From: Conexibacter sp. CPCC 205762
GTDB taxonomy: Bacteria; Actinomycetota; Thermoleophilia; Solirubrobacterales; Solirubrobacteraceae
Length of the DNA stretch: 64,000 nt
Direction of reading: 5' to 3'
NCBI RefSeq assembly: GCF_030646155.1
Contig: NZ_JAUTDN010000022.1
Location: 21,936-85,935 of the forward strand
In this document: in pieces, positions 31,852-39,865 of the stretch
Numbering within the stretch: position 1 is the stretch's first letter
How the letters are laid out: each line of letters opens with the position of its first letter
Notes under the pieces: generated by a model
What the model was told of the DNA's origin: nothing
What the model saw: the letters and a program-made list of their open reading frames with translations, nothing else
Databases searched by the model: none
Position numbers and translations under genes: made by a program

Positions 31852-32855
31852 GTCGAAGTGGTGCCCGCCGTCGCGGGGGCGCTCACGCGCGGGATCACGT
31901 CCTCGCCGAAGCGCCGGATCTGCTCCAGCGCCTGCGCGTGCGGCATGCCCATGAACTGGACCCGCAGCGCGACGTCGGTGATGCCGTGCTCGCGCTCCAG
32001 CCGCTGCAGCCGCGCGACGACGCGATCGGCGTCGCCGACGACGCAGTGCTCGTCGAGATAGGAGTCGACCTCGACCTGCTGGGCGGTGTCCCACGACTTG
32101 TAGGCCGCGTACTGCTGCTCCAGATGGGGCCGGATCAGCGCGCGCGCCTCCTCCGTCGTCGCGGCGACGCACGCCTCGCGGCTCATCGGGTACGCGCGCT
32201 CCAGCGCGTGGCCGTGCTCGGCCAGCGTCGCGCGGTAGAGCCGCAGCCGCGCGGCGATCGCCTCGTCGTCGCCCTCGGGCCCGATCAGCCAGCTGGCGTC
32301 GAGTCTCGCGGCGCGTCTGATCGCCGGCTCGGCGAAGGCGCCGATCCAGATCGGCGGCCCGCCCGGCTGCACGCATCTGAGCGGCAGCGACGCGCCTCTG
32401 ACGCTGCCCCACGAGCCCTCGGCGTCGACCGTCTCGCCGTTCCACAGCGCCCGCATCAGCGGCACGTACTCGCGCAGCCGCCGGATCCGATCGCCCCACT
32501 CGACGCCGAACGCCTCCGTCTCGCGTCTGCGATAGCCGGCGCCGAGGCCGACGATCATGCGCCCGCCGGAGAGCACGTCGAGCGTCGCCAGCTGCTCGGC
32601 GAGCGCGACCGGGTTGAACAGCGGCGCGAGCAGGATCCCGAAGCCGATCCGCACCCGCTCCGTCGCGTGCGCGAGGTAGCCGGCCAGCTCCAGCGGCTGC
32701 AGGAAGGCCGAGTGGGCGAGGAAGTGGTGACCGAGGAAGACGGCATCGAAGCCGAGGCGGTCGGCGAGCTGGGCCTGCTCGACGACCGCCGCCAGGCCTT
32801 CGCGCGCCGACTGCTGCGGCGGGAACTGCGCGCTGAGGAAGACGGAGACGCGCAT
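31845..32855 (-). CDS. LLM-class oxidoreductase 3
   Basis: 336 residues: MRVSVFLSAQFPPQQSAREGL, IGFGILLAPLFNPVALAEQLATLDVLSGGRMIVGLGAGYRRRETEAF and GPPIWIGAFAEPAIRRAARLDASWLIGP. TIM-barrel LLM protein like LLM 1 and 2. It lies 13 bp downstream of LLM 4 in the same direction and its 3' end reaches the tetR promoter. Whether it uses F420 or FMN cannot be told. Confidence 0.87.
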   Translation of the reverse strand: MRVSVFLSAQFPPQQSAREGLAAVVEQAQLADRLGFDAVFLGHHFLAHSAFLQPLELAGYLAHATERVRIGFGILLAPLFNPVALAEQLATLDVLSGGRMIVGLGAGYRRRETEAFGVEWGDRIRRLREYVPLMRALWNGETVDAEGSWGSVRGASLPLRCVQPGGPPIWIGAFAEPAIRRAARLDASWLIGPEGDDEAIAARLRLYRATLAEHGHALERAYPMSREACVAATTEEARALIRPHLEQQYAAYKSWDTAQQVEVDSYLDEHCVVGDADRVVARLQRLEREHGITDVALRVQFMGMPHAQALEQIRRFGEDVIPRVSAPATAGTTSTF

Positions 32856-32868
32856 CGTGTCGCCCAGG

Positions 32869-33954
32869 CTACGCCGTCGTCGCCCCGGCGACCGCCGAGG
32901 AGCCCGCCGGTGTCTGCTTGAACTGCGGGATCACCTCGGTCGCGAACTGCTCCATCGAGCGCAGCGCCTCTCTGCGGTCCATCGTCGGGATCCGCAGCCA
33001 GCCGATGTAGTGGTTGATCCCGAGCTGCTCGCGCAGCTGGTGGATCGTGTCCGCCACGCGGCCGGGGTCGCCGAAGTTGCCGCCGTGCGTGAGCGTCTGC
33101 TCCAGCGTCAGCAGGCGGACGTTCTCGGCGACCTTCTCGTAGTAGTCGCGCTCGGCCTCGATCGCCTCCTCCGAGCCCGGGATCACCTTGCCGACGGAGC
33201 GGTAGTACTCCAGCGCCGCCTGCGCGGCCGATCTGAGGCCGGACTGGCTGTCGCCGCACCACACCTGCTGCATGTACGGCAGGTCGTGCGCGTCCATCTC
33301 GTGGCCGTTGGCGGTCATCGACTCGCGGTAGAGGTCGAAGTTGCGCTTCATCAGGCCGAGCGGGGTGAAGTTCGGCGAGGTGATGATCGGCTGGCCGCGC
33401 GTGCCGCGGTCCTTGAAGTTCTCCGGCGAGACGGTGCCTTCGAGGATCAGCGGGCCGCCGGGGGTCAGCGGCCGCGGGTAGGTCGTCATGTTCTCGTATC
33501 TGAAGATCTCGCCCTCGTAGGACCAGTTCTCCTCCGTCAGCGCCAGCCGCAGGACGTCGAGCACCTCCTGGTAGCGCTGGCGCGACTGCTCCAGCGGGAT
33601 GCGGAAGCCGGCGAACTCCTTCGGCTGGTAGCCGCGGCCGACGCCGATCTGCACCCGTCCGCCCGACAGCACGTCGAGCGTCGCGATGTCCTCCGCGAGC
33701 CGGACGGGGTCGTAGAACGGAAGCACGAGAACGGCGGTGCCGATCGTGATGTTCTGCGTGCGCTCCGCGATCGCCATCCCGAAGTTGATCGGGCTGCCGA
33801 GCACGCCATAGCGCGAGAAGTGATGCTCCGCCAGCCAGACCGAGTCGAAGCCGAGCTCGTCGGCGAGCGCGATCTCCTCCAGCGTCTCGTGCAGGACGCG
33901 CTGGTCCGACTCCCCTTCCCCTCCTGGGAAGAGATTCATGATTCCGAACTTCAC
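32869..33954 (-). CDS. LLM-class oxidoreductase 4
   Basis: 361 residues from a GTG at 33954 with GGGAGG seven bases upstream. It begins MKFGIMNLFPGG and has IALADELGFDSVWLAEHHFSRYG, IGTAVLVLPFYDPVRLAEDIATLDVLSGGRVQIGVGRGYQPKEF and a GGPLILEGTVSPENF strand. The AEHHF segment and the longer middle make it the most divergent of the four LLM proteins and close to the bacterial luciferase alkanal-type branch. It leads the unit with LLM 3 behind operator 4. Confidence 0.88.
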   Translation of the reverse strand: MKFGIMNLFPGGEGESDQRVLHETLEEIALADELGFDSVWLAEHHFSRYGVLGSPINFGMAIAERTQNITIGTAVLVLPFYDPVRLAEDIATLDVLSGGRVQIGVGRGYQPKEFAGFRIPLEQSRQRYQEVLDVLRLALTEENWSYEGEIFRYENMTTYPRPLTPGGPLILEGTVSPENFKDRGTRGQPIITSPNFTPLGLMKRNFDLYRESMTANGHEMDAHDLPYMQQVWCGDSQSGLRSAAQAALEYYRSVGKVIPGSEEAIEAERDYYEKVAENVRLLTLEQTLTHGGNFGDPGRVADTIHQLREQLGINHYIGWLRIPTMDRREALRSMEQFATEVIPQFKQTPAGSSAVAGATTA

Positions 33955-33999
33955 CGTGTTCCTCCCGGGTGCCTTGCTCCGGTACGTGCTCAGCCGTAG

Positions 34000-34017
34000 A
34001 TTCCGACTGGACGGTAT
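34000..34017. promoter_or_regulatory. TetR-type operator 4, between LLM 4 and a hydratase gene
   Basis: ATTCCGACTGGACGGTAT; its right arm merges into TATGTT (34015-34020), a -10-like element for the plus-strand hydratase. A compact palindrome ACCGATCGGT (34045-34054) lies between it and the ATG. Confidence 0.78.
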
Positions 34018-34059
34018 GTTAGGTCGGAGTCCCGGCGATGTCAAACCGATCGGTATGAA

Positions 34060-34884
34060 ATGACGCGAGACGCAGTCATCAGCTTCCGCCGCGGAGCGGC
34101 CCTGTGGGCCCGCATCGAGCGGCCCGAGCGCGGCAACGCCTGCGGGCCCGAGGTGATCGACGGCCTGCTCGACTGGCTCGACCGCGGCGCCGACGACGAC
34201 GACGTGCGCGTCCTCGTCCTGACCGGCAGCGGCAGCGCCTTCTGCGCCGGCGCCGACATGCGCGCGGGCGCCGAGCTGCTCGCGGCCGACCGCGCCGCCG
34301 TCAGCGCGCGCGACGCCGGCGCTGCGGCCAGCGCGGGTGACGCCGCGCCCTCCTCCCTGCTCGCCTACCTCGACCGCGGGGGCGCGCTGGTCGAGGCGGT
34401 CGCGCGCGCGGCGAAGCCGGTCGTCGCCGCGGTCAACGGCGCCGCCTTCGCGGGCGGCTTCGAGCTGCTGCTGGCGGCCGACCTCGCGATCGCGGCCCGC
34501 TCGGCGCGGCTCGGCGACGCGCACGCGCGCCACGGGATCGTGCCCGGCTGGGGGTCGAGCGCGCGGCTGCCGCGGCTGATCGGCGCGCGCGCCGCCGCCG
34601 AGCTGCTGCTGAGCGGCGGCGCGATCTCCGCCGAGGAGGCCTGCCGGCTCGGGATCGTCAACGCCGTCGCCGACGACGACGCGCTCGACGCCGCGGTCGA
34701 CGCGCTCGTCGCGCGCCTGAGCGTCCCGGACGCGGCGACGAGCGGCCGCATCCTCGCCCTCACCCGCGCCGCCCGTGACGGCGACGGCGCGCTCGCAGCC
34801 GGCCTCGCGCGCGAGCGCGCGACGCTCGCCGAGCACGTCGCCGCGCCGCAGTTCGCCGCGACCGTCGCGCGCTTCCTCGGCTGA
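34060..34884 (+). CDS. Enoyl-CoA hydratase/isomerase family protein
   Basis: 274 residues. Crotonase motifs LWARIERPERGNACG, LTGSGSAFCAGADMRAGAELL, AAVNGAAFAGGFELLLAADLAIAA and HGIVPGWGSSARLPRLIG are clear, with an Ala/Asp-rich insertion (about residues 75-105). No ribosome site precedes the ATG. It is divergent from the LLM 4/3 unit and shares its operator. It supplies a second or alternative hydratase/isomerase for the pathway. Confidence 0.87.
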   Translation: MTRDAVISFRRGAALWARIERPERGNACGPEVIDGLLDWLDRGADDDDVRVLVLTGSGSAFCAGADMRAGAELLAADRAAVSARDAGAAASAGDAAPSSLLAYLDRGGALVEAVARAAKPVVAAVNGAAFAGGFELLLAADLAIAARSARLGDAHARHGIVPGWGSSARLPRLIGARAAAELLLSGGAISAEEACRLGIVNAVADDDALDAAVDALVARLSVPDAATSGRILALTRAARDGDGALAAGLARERATLAEHVAAPQFAATVARFLG

Positions 34885-34983
34885 GAGGGGCCGGAGCGGC
34901 GCGCTCGCACGTCGACCCGCGAGCGCGGTGGAGGCCGCGGCGCCGGCGCGCGGACGCGCCCGAGGCCGCGGGCCGCGCGCCGG

Positions 34984-36030
34984 TCAGGCGGCGGCCGGCT
35001 CGGCGACGGCCGCCGCGAGGCGGGCACGGCCGAGCGTGCGGCGGTGCCAGCGGCCGCTGCCGAGCCACGGATCGGAGGCGAGCGCGCGGCGGCCGAAGAG
35101 GTGCGGGTCGGCCTCGCGCGTGATGCCCATGCCGCCGTGGACCTGCGTGCAGCGCTCGGAGGCGAACAGCGCCGCCTCGCCGGCGCGCGCCTTCGCGCCG
35201 TGGACGGCTGCCGCGGCGCGCGCGTCGCCCTGCTCGACCGCCCAGGCGGCGAACAGCGTCAGGTCCCACGCCGCCTTGACGGCGACGAACGCGTCGACGA
35301 GCTGGAAGGCGACGCCCTGGAAGGAGCCGATCGGCTTGCCGAACTGCTTGCGCTCGCGCGCGTAGTCGGCGCCGAGCCGGATCGCGCCGAGGCCGGCGCC
35401 GCAGAGGTCTGCGGCGGCGACGACGGTCGCGCGCAGCAGCCCGTCCTGCAGCGGCCCGCTCGCGAGCACGGCGCGCCCGTCCAGCTCGACGTCCCAGACG
35501 GGCCGCGTGGGGTCCAGCGAGCGGCGCGCGGTCAGGCCGCCGGCCTCCAGCAGCGCGACCTCGTCGCCGAGCACCGCGACGATCGCGTCGGCGTCGCCGG
35601 CGTGCGCGACGAGCGTCTTGGCGCCGGAGGCGGCGCCGCCGGCCAGCGCGGCGCTCCAGCCGTCGGGCCCGTCGGCGGCGGCCTCGTCGGCGGCGAGCGT
35701 CCAGCGGACGCGGCCCTCGGCGGCGTCGGCGACGTCGATCCCTGCCGCGGCGGCGACCTGGATCGCCGCCGCCTGCAGCGGCAGCCGCGACGGCGCGAGC
35801 GTGCGGCCCAGCGCCTCGACCGCGATCGCGAGGTCGACGAGGCTGGAGCCGAAGCCGCCGGCCGACTCGGGCAGGCCGAGCTGGCCGTAGCCGGCCAGCA
35901 GCGCGCCGTCGAACGACGGGAACGCGAAGCCGTGCTCGAGACAGCGGCGGGCGTCGAGCAGCCCGCTCGCCGACATCTCGGCGAGCGTGCGGTCGATCTC
36001 GACCTGCTCAGGGGTGAAGGTGGCGCGCAT
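34984..36030 (-). CDS. Acyl-CoA dehydrogenase-like subunit lacking the catalytic Glu
   Basis: 348 residues. ACAD fold: N-terminal helical domain (FTPEQVEIDRTLAEM...), poorly conserved middle, and C-terminal helices with ARERKQFGKPIGSFQGVAFQLVD and CTQVHGGMGITREADPHLFGRRA. Where active enzymes have the catalytic Glu (YEGT-type), this one reads WLGSGRWHRR, so it is probably the partner subunit of the dehydrogenase encoded 24 bp upstream. Such two-gene ACADs (alpha2beta2) are typical of actinobacterial steroid side-chain FadE pairs. Confidence 0.82.
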   Translation of the reverse strand: MRATFTPEQVEIDRTLAEMSASGLLDARRCLEHGFAFPSFDGALLAGYGQLGLPESAGGFGSSLVDLAIAVEALGRTLAPSRLPLQAAAIQVAAAAGIDVADAAEGRVRWTLAADEAAADGPDGWSAALAGGAASGAKTLVAHAGDADAIVAVLGDEVALLEAGGLTARRSLDPTRPVWDVELDGRAVLASGPLQDGLLRATVVAAADLCGAGLGAIRLGADYARERKQFGKPIGSFQGVAFQLVDAFVAVKAAWDLTLFAAWAVEQGDARAAAAVHGAKARAGEAALFASERCTQVHGGMGITREADPHLFGRRALASDPWLGSGRWHRRTLGRARLAAAVAEPAAA

Positions 36031-36054
36031 CGTCTGGTTCTCCGGTCTCGGTGG

Positions 36055-37194
36055 TCAGCGCGAACGGGGGAGCGCGAGCACGCGCTCGGCGAGGATCGAC
36101 TTCTGCACCTCGTCGGTGCCGCCCTCGATCGTGTGGCCGCGCGAGCGCAGGTAGTGGTGCAGCATCGAGATCGCCTGCGGCGCGTCGACGAGCGTCGCGG
36201 CCGGGCCCAGCAGCTCCATCCCGAAGCGGGTCGCGTCCTGCACCGTTCTCGCCCACAGCAGCTTGCCGACGGAGGTCTCGGGGCCGGGGCTCGCCTCCGA
36301 CATCGCGCGCAGCGAGCCGATCCGCAGCGCCTCCGCGTCGGCCTCCAGCCGGCCGACGACGTCGGCGACGCCGGGGTCCTCGAGCAGGCCGCGCGCGGCG
36401 GCCGCCTCGCAGACGGCGTCGACCGCCTGTCTCGCCCACACGCACAGCGACAGCGCCAGCCCGCCGCGCTCGTACGCGAGCGTCGTGAGCGTCACCTTCC
36501 AGCCGCCGTCGACGGCGCCGAGCACGTCCTCGTCGGCGACGAAGACGTCGTCGAGGTACATCTGGTTGAACTCCGCGTCGCCGTTGGTCATCACCAGCGG
36601 GCGCACGTCGATCTGCTCCATGTCTGCGAGGAAGTAGGTGATGCCCTTGTGCTTGGGCGCGTCGCGGTCGGTGCGCGCGAGCAGCATGCACTTGCTCGCG
36701 TTGTGGGCATTGGAGGTCCAGACCTTCTCGCCGGAGATCAGCCAGCCGCCGTCGGTCTGCTTCGCGACCGTTCGCAGCGCGGCCAGGTCGGAGCCGGCGT
36801 CGGGCTCGGAGAAGCCCTGGCACCAGTACTCCTCGCTGCGCAGGATCTTGCCGAGGTAGCGCTCCTTCTGGGCCGGCGTGCCGTGGGCCATGATCGTCGG
36901 CCCGGCCAGCAGCAGCGCGACGCCGTTCTGCGCGTACGGGGTGCGGCGCTTGGCGCACTCCTCGTTGAAGATCGCCTCGAAGACGACCTCCTTGCCCTGC
37001 CCGCCGTGCTCGACGGGCCACGTCAGCCCGGTCCAGCCGCCGTCGGAGAGGCGCTGCTGCCACAGCCGCGACCAGGTCTCGCGCGCGTCCTGGTCGAGGC
37101 CCTCCTGCTCCGGGACGTCGGCCATCGCGCCGTCGAGCCAGGCGGCCGCGCGAGCGCGGAACTCGGCCTCCTCGGGGGTGTCGTTGAAGTCCAT
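36055..37194 (-). CDS. Acyl-CoA dehydrogenase (catalytic subunit)
   Basis: 379 residues. Motifs WCQGFSEPDAGSDLAALRT (FAD/substrate strand), WTSNAHNASKCMLLARTD and, near the end, TIEGGTDEVQKSILAERVL, with Glu357 in the position of the MCAD catalytic base. It oxidises acyl-CoA to enoyl-CoA with FAD. Its neighbour lacks that Glu, so the two likely form one heteromeric enzyme. It lies between the partner and acyl-CoA ligase 2. Confidence 0.88.
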   Translation of the reverse strand: MDFNDTPEEAEFRARAAAWLDGAMADVPEQEGLDQDARETWSRLWQQRLSDGGWTGLTWPVEHGGQGKEVVFEAIFNEECAKRRTPYAQNGVALLLAGPTIMAHGTPAQKERYLGKILRSEEYWCQGFSEPDAGSDLAALRTVAKQTDGGWLISGEKVWTSNAHNASKCMLLARTDRDAPKHKGITYFLADMEQIDVRPLVMTNGDAEFNQMYLDDVFVADEDVLGAVDGGWKVTLTTLAYERGGLALSLCVWARQAVDAVCEAAAARGLLEDPGVADVVGRLEADAEALRIGSLRAMSEASPGPETSVGKLLWARTVQDATRFGMELLGPAATLVDAPQAISMLHHYLRSRGHTIEGGTDEVQKSILAERVLALPRSR

Positions 37195-37218
37195 GGTCTC
37201 CTGCCGGATGGGTCGGTC

Positions 37219-38757
37219 TCAGGCCGGCGCGGCGAGCGTGCGCTCGGCGACCAGCCGCTGCTTGTAGAGCTTTCCGTTGGGGTCGCGCGGGAGCTGCTCG
37301 CGCAGGTGGATCGCGCGCGGGCGCTTGTGGCGCGCCAGCCGCTCGCCGCAGAAGGCGTCGAGCGCGGCGCGCAGCTGCGCGGCCGGCGGCGCGCCCGGCG
37401 CGGGCTGGACCCACGCCTCCGGCACCTCGCCGAGGTCGGCGTCGGGCACGCCCGCGACGCCGGCGTCGAGCACCGCCGGGTGCTCCAGCAGCGTCGCCTC
37501 GATCTCGGCCGGGTAGGTGTTGACGCCGCCGACGATGATCATGTCGGTGACGCGGCCGGTGAGGAAGAGGAAGCCGTCCGCGTCGACGTAGCCGCGGTCG
37601 CCGACGGTCAGCAGCCGGCCGCGCCGCACGCCCTCGGTCTTCTGCGGGTCGCGGTGGTACTCCATCCGGTCCTCGCCCTGGCGCATGTAGACGATCCCCT
37701 CCGTGCCGGCGGGGACCTCCGCGCCGTCCTCGTCGAGGATCCGCAGCTCGCTGATCGGCAGCGGCAGGCCGACGGTGCCGGGCCGCTCCAGCCACTGCTG
37801 CGGCGTCGCGACGGTCGAGCCGACCTCGGTCGAGCCGTAGTACTCGAAGACGATCGGGCCGAGCCAGTCGAGCATCGCCTGCTTGTCGGCGCGCGGGCAG
37901 GGCGCGGCGCCGTGGAGCACGTAGCGCAGCGAGCTGACGTCGTGGCCGGCGCGCGTCGCGGGGTCGAGCGCGAGCAGCCGGTGGAACTGCGTCGGCACCA
38001 TATGCGTGCCGGTCACGCGCTCGCGCTGCACGGTCTCCAGGAACAGCTCCGGCGTCCAGCCCTCCATCAGCACGACCGATCCGCCGAGGTGCAGCGCACC
38101 GGAGGCCGGCGTGATGTTGGCGGTGTGGTACATCGGCGAGGTGACGCACCAGCGCTCGAAGTCGGCGCCGATCCCGAGCGCGTCGAACAGCCACTCGTAG
38201 ACGTGCGCGCCGGCGTCGGCGTCCTGGCCCGAGAGCGGCCGCTTGACGCCCTTGGGCCGGCCGGTCGTGCCGCTCGTGTACTGCATCAGCGAGCCGGCTC
38301 TGGTCTGCGCCGGACGGGTCTGCGGCTGGCCGTCGAGCAGCTCGCGCAGGTCGCGCACGCCGTCGCCGCCGCCCTCGGCGAACAGCCGCGCCGGGTCGGC
38401 GACGGCCGCGCGCACGACGTCGGTCACGCGCGCGGAGCAGAGCACCGCCTGCGCCTCGCAGTCCTCGACGATGTGACGGATCTCCTCGCGGGTCAGGTGG
38501 TAGTTGACCGGGACGAGGTAGAGGCCGCTCTGCATCGCCGCGAGGTAGAGCGAGAGCATCGGGATGCCGTTGCTCATCACGCACGCGACGGTGTCGCCGA
38601 CGCGCAGCCCGGCGACCTCGTGCAGGCCGTGGCTGAGGCGGTTGACCTCGGCGTCCAGCTCCCCGTAGGTGCGCCTGCTGCCGTGGGCGTCGACGACGGC
38701 GGGCCGCTCGGGCTCGGCCGCGGCCCAGGCCCAGAAGCCCATGCGCTTCTCGGTCAT
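37219..38757 (-). CDS. AMP-forming acyl-CoA ligase 2 (FadD-like)
   Basis: 512 residues from the ATG at 38757, behind GGAGAGAGCAGC. Motifs: MQYTSGTTGRPKGVKRPL, FEYYGSTEVGS, GRVTDMIIVGGVNTYPAEIEATL and the Lys of RDPNGKLYKQRL. The PKGVKRPL P-loop ending is seen in actinobacterial FadD enzymes acting on ring-bearing or side-chain acids. It leads the unit with the two dehydrogenase subunits and follows operator 5, so activation and first oxidation are encoded together. Confidence 0.9.
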   Translation of the reverse strand: MTEKRMGFWAWAAAEPERPAVVDAHGSRRTYGELDAEVNRLSHGLHEVAGLRVGDTVACVMSNGIPMLSLYLAAMQSGLYLVPVNYHLTREEIRHIVEDCEAQAVLCSARVTDVVRAAVADPARLFAEGGGDGVRDLRELLDGQPQTRPAQTRAGSLMQYTSGTTGRPKGVKRPLSGQDADAGAHVYEWLFDALGIGADFERWCVTSPMYHTANITPASGALHLGGSVVLMEGWTPELFLETVQRERVTGTHMVPTQFHRLLALDPATRAGHDVSSLRYVLHGAAPCPRADKQAMLDWLGPIVFEYYGSTEVGSTVATPQQWLERPGTVGLPLPISELRILDEDGAEVPAGTEGIVYMRQGEDRMEYHRDPQKTEGVRRGRLLTVGDRGYVDADGFLFLTGRVTDMIIVGGVNTYPAEIEATLLEHPAVLDAGVAGVPDADLGEVPEAWVQPAPGAPPAAQLRAALDAFCGERLARHKRPRAIHLREQLPRDPNGKLYKQRLVAERTLAAPA

Positions 38758-38820
38758 GCTGCTCTCTCCATCCTCGCTCTCCGTCCTCTCCGGACGGCCG
38801 CGAATCAGTCTCGCAACTTG

Positions 38821-38838
38821 ATTCCGACCATTCGGTAT
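38821..38838. promoter_or_regulatory. TetR-type operator 5, between acyl-CoA ligase 2 and the MBL gene
   Basis: ATTCCGACCATTCGGTAT. The right arm continues into TATGTT (38836-38841), 12 bp before the MBL ATG, so the plus-strand message would have almost no leader. Confidence 0.78.
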
Positions 38839-38853
38839 GTTGTGAATATACCC

Positions 38854-39840
38854 ATGAGCGTCCCCACCGTCCACCGCTCCGCCTTCCACAACCGCGAGGT
38901 CGGCGCCGCCGAGCTGGTGCGCGACGGCGTCTGGGCCGTCCCGCTGCCGCTGACCGGCAGCCCGGTGCTGTCGGTGATCGTCCACCTGCTGCGCCATGAC
39001 GACGGCCTCGTGCTCGTCGACGCCGGCTATCCCGACGACGCCTGCTGGGAGACGCTGACGGCCGCGATCGCCGCCGCCGGCTTCGGCGTCGGCGACATCA
39101 CCCACCTGCTGCTGACGCACAACCACCCCGACCACATCGGGCTCGCCGCGCGCGTGCGCGAGGCCAGCGGCGCGCCGATCGCGATCCACCCGCTCGACGC
39201 CTTCCAGCTGCAGCGCCCGCTGCGCGGCACGTTCTTCGACCAGCTCGAGCGCGAGCTGCGGCTGGCGCGGCTGCCCGCCGACGTGCTCGCCGAGATGGTC
39301 GACTCCTCGCGCCGGCTCGCCGCCCACAGCGACGACCTGCTCGTCGACGACTTCCTCGCCGACGGCCAGCTGCTGCGCTTCGGCGGGCTGGAGCTGGAGG
39401 TGCTGTGGACCCCCGGCCACGCGCGCGGCCACGTCTCGCTGCTGGACCGCGCGCGGCGGCTGCTGATCGGCGGCGACGTGATCCTGCCCGAGGGCGAGGT
39501 GCAGGTCGGCCTCGTCAGCGACGAGGACGACGACCCCGTCGCGCAGCTGCGCGACTCGCTGCGGCGGATCGCCGCGCTGCCGATCGACCTGCTGCTGCCC
39601 GGCCACCAGTACCGCTTCGACGACGTCGCGACCGTCGTCGCCCGCACGCTCGGCGAGCAGGACGCCCGCCTCGCGCGCGCCGCCGAGGTGCTCGCCCGCC
39701 GCCCCGGCGCGAGCGCCTGGGAGCTGACGACCCAGCTCGACTGGGGCCGCCCGTGGGAGCGGATCGGCCTCACCGGCCGCCGCTTCGCCGTGATGCAGGC
39801 GATGGGCTGGCAGCGCTACCTGGAGCGGCGCGCAGGCTGA
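38854..39840 (+). CDS. MBL-fold metallo-hydrolase
   Basis: 328 residues. Metal ligands are complete: His89, His91, Asp93, His94 (THNHPDH), His189 (TPGHARGH), Asp208 (IGGDVI) and His251 (LLPGHQY). The helical C-terminal part (about 265-328) fits the group of MBL hydrolases that act on thioesters or lactones. In this context it may hydrolyse a CoA-ester or a lactone formed by an LLM Baeyer-Villiger type reaction; that is inference. No ribosome site, the start being close to the promoter. Confidence 0.85.
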   Translation: MSVPTVHRSAFHNREVGAAELVRDGVWAVPLPLTGSPVLSVIVHLLRHDDGLVLVDAGYPDDACWETLTAAIAAAGFGVGDITHLLLTHNHPDHIGLAARVREASGAPIAIHPLDAFQLQRPLRGTFFDQLERELRLARLPADVLAEMVDSSRRLAAHSDDLLVDDFLADGQLLRFGGLELEVLWTPGHARGHVSLLDRARRLLIGGDVILPEGEVQVGLVSDEDDDPVAQLRDSLRRIAALPIDLLLPGHQYRFDDVATVVARTLGEQDARLARAAEVLARRPGASAWELTTQLDWGRPWERIGLTGRRFAVMQAMGWQRYLERRAG

Positions 39841-39865
39841 GGCGGCGGCCGCCGCCGCGCCGCCG

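Noticed and set aside
34045..34054. ACCGATCGGT as another TetR regulon site
   Set aside because: The spacing between ACCG and CGGT is two bases instead of six, so it does not fit the 18-bp operator; it may be a different site or chance.
35044..39840. A 1598-codon open frame on the plus strand
   Set aside because: Most of it is antisense to the acyl-CoA dehydrogenase pair and ligase 2, with low-complexity Arg/Ala/Val/Asp composition. Only its last part (38854-39840) is a real gene, the MBL hydrolase.
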